A stretch of 64,000 nucleotides of DNA. Origin: Bacteroidota bacterium (GTDB lineage Bacteria > Bacteroidota > Bacteroidia > Chitinophagales > Saprospiraceae). A program made the translations under genes and the position numbers. Of this stretch, positions 1-9,427 are shown piece after piece. Numbering within the stretch: position 1 is the stretch's first letter; the number at the start of each line of letters is the position of its first letter. Under the pieces are notes generated by a model. It did no database searches. It was given only the letters and a program-made list of their open reading frames with translations, and was not told where the DNA came from. Where the stretch lies: contig CAUJDW010000158.1 of the NCBI GenBank assembly GCA_963169455.1, positions 17,102 through 81,101 on the forward strand, written 5' to 3'.

Positions 1-139
1 ACCGGGGGTAGGCCTTATTTCCCGCTTTCGCTGAACGGGTGACAAGGGGGGTAGCTGTTTTCGGTTCCGGGGAGGGGTAGTGTATGGAAGTGGGGTAAAA
101 TTAAGTTTTTTCGGAATACGGCCCAACTTTTGGCCAGGA

Positions 140-1489
140 TTATTCTTTACCCTTCCCGTGCACGGCTTTCCGTATCTGGCTGGGCAGCAGGCTGATGGCG
201 CCGCCCGACAATTTTTCCAGGCTGAGGGCCAGTACGATATACATTTCGGTGATGCCGGGCACCGGCATAAAGACCAGGCTGAAGAAGGGCAGGAAGCGGG
301 GAATGTCCTTGAGTTGCTCGATGGCTTCCCGGATCTCCTCTTCGGAAGGCAGTTCGCGTTGGCCGTTGAGGCGGAGTTTGGCGGCCAGCAGCCGCCCGAA
401 AGTGAAGGCCATATTCCTGGTCTCCACAGCTTCCATTCTGGCGGCATGGCCCAGCTTGAGCATATTTTCAAAAACGGCCTGCCCCAGCAGCAATAGCCCG
501 GCTTTTCTGGCGTCGTAAAAGTTCAGGCTCCTGCCGTGCAGGTAGAGGAAGCTGCCCAGGTCGGCCTTGCTGCTGAGCAGGTCGCTTTCATCGAGCTGCA
601 GGCAGAAAGCCAGCTGCCGGATAAAGGAATCTTCCTGCAGGTCGATATCCGCATCGGCATAAATGGCCAGCAGGGAAATGTCCATCAGATAACGCCTGGC
701 GATCCAGTCCAGCGGAGGAAAACGGATATCGTCCAGTGAAAGGCCTTTGTTGAAAAGGGCTCGGGCCTGCTGCCTTTCGGCCGCATTCAACAGGCGGGCC
801 GAGCGGCGAAACTGCCGCAGAAGCCGCTTTTCCTGGCGCTGCAGCCGCCAGTCGGCATGGACGGCCGCCACCGCCACCCTGAGGGCCAGTTCCTTCATCT
901 CGCGCTTGCGGCCGGCCAGTTCCCGGAAATAATCCGCCCCGGCCTCCGCCTCCCTCTGGCGGAGGTAGTATTCCCGGAAAAAATAAAGATCCCAGAACAG
1001 ATGGCTGTTGATGCCGGTATGGCGAAAGTCGAGGTGGTTTTTCTTGTAGCGCACCTGGTGAAAAAGGGCCTCCTCGGTGTATTCCACCGGCTGGCCCGGC
1101 CCGTATTCGTGCAGGCGCAGGTAGTAGGCGCGCAGGCAGGAGCCCACCCGGGCCACCAGCCGGGCGTAGGCCTGCCCCCCCGGTTTACCCTCTTCCAGCC
1201 AGATGGCGTAAACGATGGTGTCCAGCAGAATCAGCTTGGCCAGATAAACGGGCGCCAGGCCTTCGATGAAGGGAGCGGCGGGCCGAAAGGGGTAATACAC
1301 CGGAAAGCCGTATAACATGCCCGAGTGCTGCAGGCAAAGGTACAAGGGGTGCCGAAGGCTCTCGAAGCGCTCGGCAGCCTGAGATTCGACGATCTCGGAC
1401 AGCGGGCGCTCCTCCTTCAACTCCAGCGGATGGCCCTGCCGGAAGGCCAGATACTGCTCGAACCAGGATTTGGACTTGAAGTCGATCAT
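140..1489 (-). CDS. LETM1-related / TerB-like protein
   Basis: Predicted 449-residue protein. I take the ATG at 1489 because the upstream extension of the frame is low-complexity and runs into the divergent promoter region. The middle (around residue 270-330, 'DISLLAIYADADIDLQ') has the acidic-helical look of a TerB-type domain, and the C-terminal 90 residues ('FLPFFSLVFMPVPG' followed by a Leu-rich segment) resemble the membrane segment of LETM1-like proteins. Similar two-part proteins in Flavobacteriia are annotated as LETM1-related biofilm-associated proteins; that name is family knowledge and the role is not established. It is divergent from the aldehyde dehydrogenase and 163 bp from it. 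The 139 bp between the window edge and its stop show no gene. Confidence 0.7.
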   Translation of the reverse strand: MIDFKSKSWFEQYLAFRQGHPLELKEERPLSEIVESQAAERFESLRHPLYLCLQHSGMLYGFPVYYPFRPAAPFIEGLAPVYLAKLILLDTIVYAIWLEEGKPGGQAYARLVARVGSCLRAYYLRLHEYGPGQPVEYTEEALFHQVRYKKNHLDFRHTGINSHLFWDLYFFREYYLRQREAEAGADYFRELAGRKREMKELALRVAVAAVHADWRLQRQEKRLLRQFRRSARLLNAAERQQARALFNKGLSLDDIRFPPLDWIARRYLMDISLLAIYADADIDLQEDSFIRQLAFCLQLDESDLLSSKADLGSFLYLHGRSLNFYDARKAGLLLLGQAVFENMLKLGHAARMEAVETRNMAFTFGRLLAAKLRLNGQRELPSEEEIREAIEQLKDIPRFLPFFSLVFMPVPGITEMYIVLALSLEKLSGGAISLLPSQIRKAVHGKGKE

Positions 1490-1652
1490 GGAGCAAAGAT
1501 AGGTGTTAAGAAGGCTTGTGTTCAAGTGAAAAATGGCCGGGCCGGTAATAGTTGCAAATGTTTGTAATTTTTGCATTTACCCCCTACATTTACCGGAAGC
1601 CGGCCAAGCCCGGCGCCCAGTTCATTCCATCCCATTTTACCGCGAATTTGCC

Positions 1653-3107
1653 ATGGCGCCAGATCTACAGATTCAGAATTACATCGGCGGGGTATTTCAG
1701 CCTGCTGTTTCAGGGGCATTTCTCGACAATATCGACCCTTCAACCGGGCAGGTGTATTCCCGGCTCCCCGATTCGGATGAACGGGATGTGCAGCTCGCGG
1801 TGGAAGCCGCCGCACGGGCTTTCCCGGCCTGGTCCCGAACCGGCCCCGATGCCCGCTTCCGGATACTGATGCGCATCGCCGATCTCATCGGGCAGAACAT
1901 GGAGGCCTTTGCCAGGGCGGAAAGCGTGGATTCCGGCAAACCCCTGTCGGTGTCGATGAGCGTCGACATCCCGCGGGCGCAGGCCAATTTCCGCTTTTTC
2001 GCGACGGCAACCCTGCAGTTCGCCTCCGAATCCCACCACATGGCGGGCGAGGCGGCCAACTTCACCCTGCGGCAGCCGCTGGGGGTGGTGGGCTGCATTT
2101 CCCCCTGGAACCTGCCGCTGTACCTCTTCACCTGGAAGATCGCCCCAGCACTGGCCGCCGGCAACTGCGTGGCCGGCAAGCCCTCCGAGCTGACTCCCAT
2201 GACGGCTTACATGCTTTCCAAAGTATGCCAGGAAGCAGGGCTGCCGCCCGGCGTGCTCAACATCGTGCACGGCCTGGGCCACAAGGCAGGGCAGGCCATC
2301 GTGGAACACCCGCAGGTGAAAGCCGTCTCCTTTACCGGCGGAACGGAAACCGGCCGGAAAATCGCGGCAGTGGCAGCGCCCATGTTCAAAAAGCTTTCTC
2401 TGGAGCTCGGCGGCAAAAACCCCAACCTCATCTTTGCCGACTGCAACTTCGAGGCCATGATGGAGGGCGCCATCCGCTCTTCTTTTTCCAATAACGGCCA
2501 GATATGCCTGTGCGGCTCGCGCATCTACGTGGAGCGCCCACTCTACGAAAAATTCCGGGATGAATTCGTCAGGCGCACCCAACAACTCATTACCGGCCCA
2601 CCCCTCTCGCCGGAATCCGCCCTAGGGGCGCTCGTTTCCAGGCAACACCTCGAAAAAGTAGAACAATACCTGTCGCTGGCCCGGGCGGAAGGCGGGGTGA
2701 TCCTCTGCGGAGGCGAGCGGGCGGATGTGGGCGGCGATTACCGCGGCGGCTACTTCCTCAGGCCTGCCGTGATCGAAGGCCTGCCCCTGGATTGCCGGGC
2801 CAACCAGGAAGAGATCTTCGGCCCTGTCGTCACCATCGCTCCTTTTGATTCCGAAGAAGAGGCCCTCGCCCTGGCCAACGGTACCGCCTACGGCCTGTCC
2901 GCCACGCTCTGGACGCAGGATGTGTCACGCGCCAACCGGATCGCCGAACAGCTTCAGGCCGGCATCGTCTGGGTCAACTGCTGGATGGTGCGCGACCTGA
3001 GAACGCCCTTCGGAGGGGTGAAAAACTCGGGAGTGGGCCGCGAAGGCGGGAACGAAGCCCTTCGCTTCTTCACGGAGCCCAAAAATGTGTGCATCAAATA
3101 CGGCTGA
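1653..3107 (+). CDS. Aldehyde dehydrogenase, aminomuconate-semialdehyde type
   Basis: NAD(P)-dependent aldehyde dehydrogenase of 484 residues, the usual family length. Visible motifs are the N-terminal Rossmann part with 'SPWNLPL', the general-base segment 'LELGGKNPN' (Glu near residue 251), the catalytic cysteine in 'GQICLCGSR' (around residue 285) and 'EEIFGPVV'. The doubled-Cys 'CLCGSR' active site and 'PFGGVKNSGVGREGG' end are typical of the ALDH8A1/2-aminomuconic (or hydroxymuconic) semialdehyde branch, which in Bacteroidota often serves tryptophan degradation through kynurenine. No other kynurenine gene lies nearby, so the substrate is inference. The start is the ATG at 1653, giving 'MAPDLQIQNYIGG'; the open frame extends upstream without homology. 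Confidence 0.9.
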   Translation: MAPDLQIQNYIGGVFQPAVSGAFLDNIDPSTGQVYSRLPDSDERDVQLAVEAAARAFPAWSRTGPDARFRILMRIADLIGQNMEAFARAESVDSGKPLSVSMSVDIPRAQANFRFFATATLQFASESHHMAGEAANFTLRQPLGVVGCISPWNLPLYLFTWKIAPALAAGNCVAGKPSELTPMTAYMLSKVCQEAGLPPGVLNIVHGLGHKAGQAIVEHPQVKAVSFTGGTETGRKIAAVAAPMFKKLSLELGGKNPNLIFADCNFEAMMEGAIRSSFSNNGQICLCGSRIYVERPLYEKFRDEFVRRTQQLITGPPLSPESALGALVSRQHLEKVEQYLSLARAEGGVILCGGERADVGGDYRGGYFLRPAVIEGLPLDCRANQEEIFGPVVTIAPFDSEEEALALANGTAYGLSATLWTQDVSRANRIAEQLQAGIVWVNCWMVRDLRTPFGGVKNSGVGREGGNEALRFFTEPKNVCIKYG

Positions 3108-3743
3108 TGTGAAAAGGATATCCTCCCTAACAAGGTGTAAACAAGTTTTTTTATGTTTTCCACACAGATATCCACATCATTTGGCGCTCCGTAGGGCGAA
3201 TTCCACATTATTTTCACATCAAACCCCGCTTTTTTGTGGAAAAATAAAGGGCTTTTTGTGAAACAATTTCCACCTTTTTTTCTTGCCATTAGAGAAAAAA
3301 ATTCAGACCTTTGGAGGTTAGACGGCAAAGTCAAACTCCTTTGTGAGTTTTCCAACCCAACTTTAGGCCTGATATAACGCTGAGCACTCCGAACCTGGAG
3401 TTGCAGAGTGAAAACAACTGACTATCTGCCTCATTCTGCCATTATATTCCGGCAACATAGTCAGATAGCCGTTCCAACTTGAGGATTGCGGGAAACCAGG
3501 TGGGTTAACCCATATCGAACAGGTATTAAAAGCCCGGCGGGCTGCATAGCCCCTGGTCGGGAAAGCCTTCGCGCCAGGCTTTCGCCAGCGCCCGGCGCTG
3601 AGAAAGCGGCGGCGGCATCGGGACGCACTTTCCCGGGATGCCGGGCAATTATACCCCAACCAGCCTGAAAACGAAATCCCCGGCGGCGGGAAAAAACAGC
3701 ACCCTGAACACACATACAATTCAGAAAATAAAACGGCAGCAGG
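3108..3743. other. Gene-free stretch, 636 bp
   Basis: No convincing coding sequence. The first 250 bp are AT-rich and hold a group of DnaA-box-like words (separate entry). From about 3520 to 3660 the DNA becomes very GC-rich with small hairpins (for example AGCCC-GGC-GGGCT near 3530). Short open frames exist on both strands but none has a recognisable domain or good start context. Confidence 0.6.
3156..3243. other. Cluster of DnaA-box-like 9-mers
   Basis: Three 9-mers each differ at one position from the DnaA box TTATCCACA: TTTTCCACA at 3156-3164 (+), ATATCCACA at 3168-3176 (+) and TTTTCCACA on the minus strand at 3235-3243. Weaker relatives (AATTCCACA, ATTTTCACA, TGTTTCACA) lie between and just after them in AT-rich DNA. 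This could be an origin-like or DnaA-regulated site, but dnaA or other origin genes are not in the window, and such words occur by chance in AT-rich spacers. Confidence 0.3.
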
Positions 3744-4766
3744 ATGACTTTCAAAATTATTTTTTCCGGCCAGTTGGAGTTCGGCACCGAACGCAGCTTC
3801 GAGCGCCTGGTGGAGTTATTCACCCACCGGGCCGAAAACTACTATCGGAATGTATTGCTCGTCAAAGCGGAGGATATCTTCAAAACAGAAACCTGCACCA
3901 TGGAGATTCCCCGCCTGATCGTGCCCTCGGCTTCCGAAAAGGAGTGGAACAACACCATCAACATCCTGGAATTCGTGGTCGACTACGCCATCGCCGGCGG
4001 CCTGAGCGCCTGGATGATCCGGGACGGCGAAGTGGTCAAATACCGGCATCTGGAGCCCAGCAGCGACAAGGCCGCCATACAGGCCTTCCTGCACGGGCGC
4101 GAACTGGTCAAGGAATCGGGGCGCGAAGAAGAGGCCAAAAAGGCTTTGAGCCGGGCCATCGAAAAGTTCGAACGCCACGCCAAAGCCTACGAACGCCGCG
4201 GTTTCGTCAACTATCAGCTGCGCAACTATAAGGACGCTCTCTACGACTATACCAAGAGCATCGATATCAACCCGCTGGCCGCCGAGCCCTACCTGGGCCG
4301 CGCGCTGGTCAAAATGGTGCTGGAAGATTACCGGGGCGCCCTCACCGACCTCGAACAGTCCATCAAGGGCTCCATGCCTCTCCAGCCTACGCACTGGCAG
4401 GCGCGCCGCATCAAAGCGGAATGCCTCCTGAAACTGGAAGAATACGAAAAGGCGGCCCAGGAACTGAAATTCGTCACCCGCCGCGATTTCGCAACCGATG
4501 ACCCCAATTTCAAATGGCGCAAAAGGGCCCTGTTCAACTACGGCCGCGCCCTGCTCGAAACCGGCAAATACGCCGAGGCCGTCACAGCTTTCGATGAAGC
4601 GCTGCAAATCACCAGCAGCCCCATCGACATCCCCGAGGCGGAACAACTGCTATACCGCGGCCTGGCCCTGATGAAAGCCGGAAAAACCGGCTTCAAAAAA
4701 GACTGGCAGGAGGCCGCCAACCGCGGCTCCAAACGGGCCGCAGAATTGCTGCAGGAAGCTGCCTGA
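3744..4766 (+). CDS. TPR-repeat protein with unknown N-terminal domain
   Basis: Predicted 340-residue soluble protein without a signal peptide. Residues 1 to about 105 form a domain I do not recognise ('TFKIIFSGQLEFGTERSF', later 'EFVVDYAIAGGLSAWMI'). From about residue 110 to the end there are tetratricopeptide-type helix pairs (for example 'AYERRGFVNYQLRNYKDAL', 'LFNYGRALLETGKYAEAV'), which normally mediate protein-protein contacts. It stands as a single gene: 636 bp of non-coding DNA precedes it and a strong terminator follows. No partner or pathway can be assigned. Confidence 0.75.
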   Translation: MTFKIIFSGQLEFGTERSFERLVELFTHRAENYYRNVLLVKAEDIFKTETCTMEIPRLIVPSASEKEWNNTINILEFVVDYAIAGGLSAWMIRDGEVVKYRHLEPSSDKAAIQAFLHGRELVKESGREEEAKKALSRAIEKFERHAKAYERRGFVNYQLRNYKDALYDYTKSIDINPLAAEPYLGRALVKMVLEDYRGALTDLEQSIKGSMPLQPTHWQARRIKAECLLKLEEYEKAAQELKFVTRRDFATDDPNFKWRKRALFNYGRALLETGKYAEAVTAFDEALQITSSPIDIPEAEQLLYRGLALMKAGKTGFKKDWQEAANRGSKRAAELLQEAA

Positions 4767-4815
4767 GCGCTTTCCTGCCATCCTGCTTGATTGGAATAAG
4801 ACTATTATATTGCCC

Positions 4816-4849
4816 GCCGTTGGAGTTTCCCCTCCAACGGCTTTTTTTT
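4816..4849 (+). terminator. Rho-independent terminator after the TPR gene
   Basis: A perfect 10-bp stem (GCCGTTGGAG / CTCCAACGGC) with a 6-nt loop is followed by eight T residues, 50 bp after the TPR gene stop. Confidence 0.9.
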
Positions 4850-4917
4850 GCACGCCCGGAGCCCTGCGCAAAATTGCCGGCCGAAGCGGGCGTTTCAATT
4901 ACAAATCCTGATAGCTG

Positions 4918-6855
4918 ATGCCCAAAATCACTATATTATTGTTACCCCTGCTGCTGTACGGCGGTTTCGCCCGGGCCCAGGGCTATTACACGGAAAAAGA
5001 CGTGGACAAAAAGGCGCTGAAGCCCTTCGAAGAGGCTAAAGGGCACCTCAATGCCGGGCGTTTCCCGGAGGCGCAGGAGGCTCTTGAAAAAGCGCTGCAG
5101 AAAGCTCCCGCATTCATCGACGCCCGCCTGATGTACGCCGACCTCCTCCTGCAGTCGAAAGCCTACGAACAGTCGAAAGCCGAATTCGAGCAGGCCATCG
5201 CCCTGGCGCCCGGCTACGCACCTCTGGCCTATTTCTTCCTGGCCCAGGCCTGCTTCGAACTGCAGCAATATGAAGCAGCCGTTGAAGCCCTTCAGAATTA
5301 TCTCGGCTCGGGCAAAGCCCGGGGCAGCCGGAAGGAAGAAGCCGGCCGCCTGCTTGCCAACGCCAGCTTTGCCGCCGGGGCGGTCAAAAACCCCGTCCCT
5401 TTCGAAGCCCGAAACCTGGGGCCCGCCATCAATACGCCCAATCCGGAATACCTGCCTTCCCTCAGCGCCGATGGCCTGTTTCTGGCCTACACAAGCCGGG
5501 TGGACGGCAAAAACGAAGATATTTTCTACAGCCGGCGCGAAGCAGGCGAGTGGCTGCCTGGGCAGCCCCTGGAAGCGCTCAACACAGCGGGCAACGACAG
5601 CAGCCCCAGCATCTCCGCCAACGGCAAGGCAATGGTTTTTGCCCGCAGCGGCCAAAGCGGAAACTTCGACCTCTATTTCTCCGCACAGCAGAATGGCGCC
5701 TGGACGGAGCCCCAACGCCTGCCCGCCCCCATCAGCACCGGCGCCTGGGAATCACAGCCCTCCCTCTCCGCCAACGGCCGCGAACTCTACTTCGTCAGCG
5801 ACCGCCCGGGCGGGCAGGGCCGGCTCGACATCTGGCTGAGCTTGCTTCAGGAAGATGGCAGCTGGGGCGCACCCCTCAACCTCGGCCCCACCATCAACAC
5901 CCCCCTCAACGAACAGGCGCCTTTCATACACCCCGATGGGCAAAGCCTGTTCTTTATGTCGAAAGGGCATCCCGGCATGGGCCAGTATGACCTCTTCCTA
6001 TCCCGCCGGCAGCCCGACGGAAGCTGGGGAACGCCACAAAACCTCGGCTACCCCATAAACACCGCCAACAACGAAGGGGCCCTCATCGTCAGCCTCGACG
6101 GCAAAACCGCCTTCTTCGATACGGACCAGCCCGGCCCTACCGGGGCCAGGCAGGAAATGGGCAATGCCGACCTGTTCACCTTCGAACTGCACCCCGATGT
6201 AAGGCCCCGGCCGGCCACCTACCTCAAGGCCATCGTGCGCGATGCCGAAACCAAACGGCCGCTCAGGGCCGCCCTCGGCCTCACCACCCTGAAAAACGGC
6301 GCCAGCTTTGCCAGCGGCGAGTCCGATGAAAAAGGCGAATTCCTGCTCGTCCTGCCTGTCGGCGAAGATTACGCCCTGAACGTTTCCAGGGAAGGCTACC
6401 TCTTCCACTCCGAAAATTTCGCCCTCACGGAAGCCGCCGCCTTCACCGACCCCTTTTTACTCGAAATTGAACTCAGCCCAATCCCCCCTGCCGGAGCAGC
6501 ACCACCTGCAGCTTCCCGGCCGGTGGTGCTCCGGAATGTTTTCTTCGAAACCGCTTCCGCCGCGCTGCGCCCGGAATCCACCACCGAACTGAACAGGTTG
6601 AAATCACTGCTCGACGAAAACCCCGGCCTGCACATCCGGATCAACGGCCATACGGATGACGTGGGCGCCGAGGCCGACAACCAGCGATTGTCGGAAGCCC
6701 GGGCAAAAGCAGTCTATGACTTCCTCATTGCGGCAGGGATCGACGCGGCGAGGCTGAGCTATAAGGGCTTTGGAGAAAGCAGGCCCATCGCGTCCAATTC
6801 GACGGAAGCGGGGCGGCAGCAAAACAGGCGGACGGAGTTTGAGGTAGCCCGGTAA
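4918..6855 (+). CDS. TPR-PD40-OmpA family envelope protein
   Basis: Predicted 645-residue exported protein. An N-terminal signal peptide ends at 'GGFARAQG'. TPR-like helices occupy about residues 30-155, followed by WD40-like PD40 beta-propeller repeats (about 170-420, recurring 'PSLSADG', 'PSISANG', 'PFIHPDGQSLFFMS'), a carboxypeptidase-regulatory/CNA-like beta domain (about 430-525), and a C-terminal OmpA peptidoglycan-binding domain (about 535-645) with 'INGHTDDVG' and 'NQRLSEARA'. This architecture is common in Bacteroidota, including relatives of PorE of the type IX secretion system, and would anchor the outer membrane to peptidoglycan. The assignment to T9SS is only a possibility; the gene stands alone here. 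Confidence 0.88.
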   Translation: MPKITILLLPLLLYGGFARAQGYYTEKDVDKKALKPFEEAKGHLNAGRFPEAQEALEKALQKAPAFIDARLMYADLLLQSKAYEQSKAEFEQAIALAPGYAPLAYFFLAQACFELQQYEAAVEALQNYLGSGKARGSRKEEAGRLLANASFAAGAVKNPVPFEARNLGPAINTPNPEYLPSLSADGLFLAYTSRVDGKNEDIFYSRREAGEWLPGQPLEALNTAGNDSSPSISANGKAMVFARSGQSGNFDLYFSAQQNGAWTEPQRLPAPISTGAWESQPSLSANGRELYFVSDRPGGQGRLDIWLSLLQEDGSWGAPLNLGPTINTPLNEQAPFIHPDGQSLFFMSKGHPGMGQYDLFLSRRQPDGSWGTPQNLGYPINTANNEGALIVSLDGKTAFFDTDQPGPTGARQEMGNADLFTFELHPDVRPRPATYLKAIVRDAETKRPLRAALGLTTLKNGASFASGESDEKGEFLLVLPVGEDYALNVSREGYLFHSENFALTEAAAFTDPFLLEIELSPIPPAGAAPPAASRPVVLRNVFFETASAALRPESTTELNRLKSLLDENPGLHIRINGHTDDVGAEADNQRLSEARAKAVYDFLIAAGIDAARLSYKGFGESRPIASNSTEAGRQQNRRTEFEVAR

Positions 6856-6911
6856 TGCCTGAACCTGGCTCGGGGCTGATAAAAGTCCGGAAAGGCTAGA
6901 GCCGCGGCCCG

Positions 6912-8657
6912 TCATTTTTTGTTGCGCTTACCCGTTTCACTCGCCTGGTTGATGGCCAGTTGGTGCAGGTTTTCTTCCCGCAGATAGGGATGCAGCCAGT
7001 TGGCGCATTCTTCAAAGGTTTCGAAAACGAAATCTTCCGAGATCAGCCCCGGAACGAGGCAGATGCGTTCGAACATGTCCTTGGGTTGCCCGTGCAGCCC
7101 GGTGAAGGCCACCACGATGCCCTGTCCGAGCAGGTCCTGCACCGCCTCTTCCATGGCGTAAAGCCCCGACTGGTCGACATAGGGCACCCGGTCCATTCGC
7201 ATCACCACGGCCTTGATGTTGGGCAGCGCTTTGACCAGTTCCTGGAAACGGGAGGCAAAACCGAAAAACAGGGGCCCGTCGAGGTGTTTGATGTAAACCT
7301 GGTCTCCCACCTGGTTGATGATGTCGCCCTCGTCGCTCCAGGGCACCTCCCGGGAATAGCTCTTCAGGGGCGCCGATTGGGCCCCGTGTTCCACCACATC
7401 GGATATCTTTTTCATGAACAGAATGGAGGAAAGCACCATGCCGGCTGCTACGGCGACGAGCAGGTCGACGAAAACGGTGAGCAGGAATACCGCCACCATG
7501 ACGATCGCGTCGGAACGCGGCACTTCGCGGATGTGGCGGATGCCTTTGTAATCAATGATGCCGATGCCCACGGTGAGCAGGATGCCGGCCAGCACGGCGT
7601 TGGGTATGTGGCCGACAAGGCCTCCCAGCCCCAGAAGCACAACCAGGAGGAAAAGCCCGGCCAGAATGCCGGACAACCTGGTTTTCCCGCCGGCGTTGGC
7701 GTTGATGACGGTGCGCATGGTGGCGCCGGCCCCCGGCAAGCCGCCGATGAGTGCGGCGCCCATATTGCCGATGCCCTGGCCGATGAGTTCCTGGTCGCTC
7801 TTGTGTTTGGTTTTGGTGATGTTGTCCGCTACTACCGAAGTGAGCAGGGAATCGATCGCGCCGAGGAAAGCCAGCGTGAGGGCATATTCGAAAACCACGA
7901 CCAGGTGGTTGAAATCGCCGAGCACGCCAAACAGGCCCAGTTGAAGGCTGGGCAACCCGGTTGGGATCGGGCCGCCGGTGTTCAGCCGCAGCACCTCGCC
8001 GGCGGGAATCAGGAAAAATGACGCCAAAGATACCAGCACCAGGGCCAGCAGCGTGCTGGGTATGGCCTTCGTATAACGGGGCACGATGTAGATCAGCCCG
8101 ATCGTGATGGCAGCAACCGCCACGGAGGAAAAATTGACGGCCTCCGGGATCTTGTGGATGGCCCGGATCGTGCCCAGGGGCCCTCCATCCGGAGCCGACA
8201 TGCCGAAAAAGGGAAATATCTGAGTGATGATGATAATGACGCCGATGCCGCTCATGAAGCCGGACACTACGGGGTAGGGAATGTATTTAACATAGTTGCC
8301 CAGGCGTATGACGCCCAGCAGCGCCTCCATGGCGCCGGCCAGAAAAAAAGTGGCGATGATGAGCGGGTAGGCCGCCTCAAGCCCCCCGGCATAACTGATG
8401 GCATCGGCGATGACCAGGGCTGAAACGACCGTCATCGGCGCGGTAGGGCCGCTGATCTGGATGGGCGTGCCGCCGAAAAATGCGGCCAGAACACCCAACG
8501 CGATGGCGCCGTACAGGCCGGCGATGGCTCCAAGTTCCGTTTGTTCCCCAAAGGCGAGGGCAAGGGGCAGGGCTACGATACCTGCTGTTATTCCTCCGAA
8601 GAAATCACCCCGGAGGTTGGAGAGGTCGAATTGGAAGAGTTTCCGCATGTTTTTCAT
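6912..8657 (-). CDS. SulP-family anion transporter with STAS domain
   Basis: Predicted 581-residue inner-membrane transporter. It starts 'MKNMRKLFQFDLSNLRGDF' and shows the SulP core: 'GIVALPLALAFGEQ' in the first helices, 'ISGPTAPMTVVSALVIA', 'GQGIGNMGAALIGGLPGAGA', about a dozen hydrophobic segments, and a C-terminal cytoplasmic STAS domain (about 440-560, 'MDRVPYVDQSGLYAMEEA'). Substrates in the family include sulfate, bicarbonate and dicarboxylates. Its position downstream of a carbonic anhydrase and a second SulP gene, all on the same strand, favours bicarbonate, but this is inference. The first and fourth codons are both ATG; I use the first. Confidence 0.9.
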   Translation of the reverse strand: MKNMRKLFQFDLSNLRGDFFGGITAGIVALPLALAFGEQTELGAIAGLYGAIALGVLAAFFGGTPIQISGPTAPMTVVSALVIADAISYAGGLEAAYPLIIATFFLAGAMEALLGVIRLGNYVKYIPYPVVSGFMSGIGVIIIITQIFPFFGMSAPDGGPLGTIRAIHKIPEAVNFSSVAVAAITIGLIYIVPRYTKAIPSTLLALVLVSLASFFLIPAGEVLRLNTGGPIPTGLPSLQLGLFGVLGDFNHLVVVFEYALTLAFLGAIDSLLTSVVADNITKTKHKSDQELIGQGIGNMGAALIGGLPGAGATMRTVINANAGGKTRLSGILAGLFLLVVLLGLGGLVGHIPNAVLAGILLTVGIGIIDYKGIRHIREVPRSDAIVMVAVFLLTVFVDLLVAVAAGMVLSSILFMKKISDVVEHGAQSAPLKSYSREVPWSDEGDIINQVGDQVYIKHLDGPLFFGFASRFQELVKALPNIKAVVMRMDRVPYVDQSGLYAMEEAVQDLLGQGIVVAFTGLHGQPKDMFERICLVPGLISEDFVFETFEECANWLHPYLREENLHQLAINQASETGKRNKK

Positions 8658-8712
8658 TTGTTGTGCTCAATCGGATGCAGTATGCAAATTGCAATATACT
8701 GAAAATAGCAAG

Positions 8713-8749
8713 GCCCGGGGACGTTCCTTGGAACATCTCCGGGCTTTTT
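8713..8749. terminator. Hairpin between carbonic anhydrase and SulP gene
   Basis: Nested stem: GCCCGGGGA pairs with TCTCCGGGC (one G-T pair) around an inner GTTCC-TT-GGAAC. Five Ts follow on the plus strand. On the minus strand, the direction of both neighbouring genes, the tail is only weakly T-rich (CTTGCTATTTTC), so it may attenuate rather than fully stop read-through from the carbonic anhydrase gene. Confidence 0.45.
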
Positions 8750-8779
8750 CACACTTTCAGGATCAGGCAAGCGCGCTGA

Positions 8780-9427
8780 TCAGATATCCTCTTCCAGGTT
8801 GTCGTATTCGAAAATCGGGTGGTCCAGGGGCGAATTCGGCTCCAGGTCCAGCAGGGGGCGTATGACCCCGTCGGCGAGGTCATACACCCAGCCGTGCAGA
8901 TGGGGGGCCTTGTGCTTTTTCCAGGATTGCTGAATAATGGACGTTTTGGCCAGGTTGTACACCTGTTCCTGGACGTTGAGTTCTATGAGCTTGTTCAGGC
9001 GCGCGTCCTCCGACTCCAGGGCGTCGATCTCCGCCTGGTGGTAGCGGTACACGTCCTTGATGTTGCGTATCCATTTGTTGATCAGCCCGTATGACTTTTT
9101 CGTCATGGCCGCCTTGACTCCCCCACAGCCGTAATGGCCGCAGACGATGATGTGTTCGATGCGAAGCACTTCCACCGCGTACTGCAGCACACTCAGCAGG
9201 TTGAGGTCCGTATGGATTACCAGGTTCGCCACGTTGCGGTGAATGAAAATCTCACCGGGCTGGGTCTGGGTAATCTCATTGGGAGGAACCCGGCTGTCGG
9301 AGCAGCCGATCCAGAGAAATTTGGGCGCCTGAATGTCGACGAGGCGTTGGAAAAAACCGGGATCCCCTGATATTTTTTCCTTGGCCCAGGCCTTGTTTTC
9401 CAGTAGCAGTTGTTCGTACGGTTTCAT
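8780..9427 (-). CDS. Beta-class carbonic anhydrase
   Basis: Predicted 215-residue cytosolic zinc enzyme that interconverts CO2 and bicarbonate. The zinc and active-site residues are visible: the Cys-Asp-Ser-Arg motif in 'GCSDSRVPPNEI', and His and Cys of 'CGHYGCGG', with the conserved 'IHRNVANLV' between. Length and motif order match the E. coli Can type. Its ATG overlaps the stop of the upstream SulP gene by four bases (ATGA), so the two are translationally coupled. This pairing supports a role in supplying or trapping bicarbonate for the flanking transporters. Confidence 0.95.
   Translation of the reverse strand: MKPYEQLLLENKAWAKEKISGDPGFFQRLVDIQAPKFLWIGCSDSRVPPNEITQTQPGEIFIHRNVANLVIHTDLNLLSVLQYAVEVLRIEHIIVCGHYGCGGVKAAMTKKSYGLINKWIRNIKDVYRYHQAEIDALESEDARLNKLIELNVQEQVYNLAKTSIIQQSWKKHKAPHLHGWVYDLADGVIRPLLDLEPNSPLDHPIFEYDNLEEDI

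Noticed and set aside
3363..3823. Two overlapping minus-strand open frames of about 120 codons
   Set aside because: No domain, biased composition, one overlaps the start of the TPR gene; treated as non-coding.
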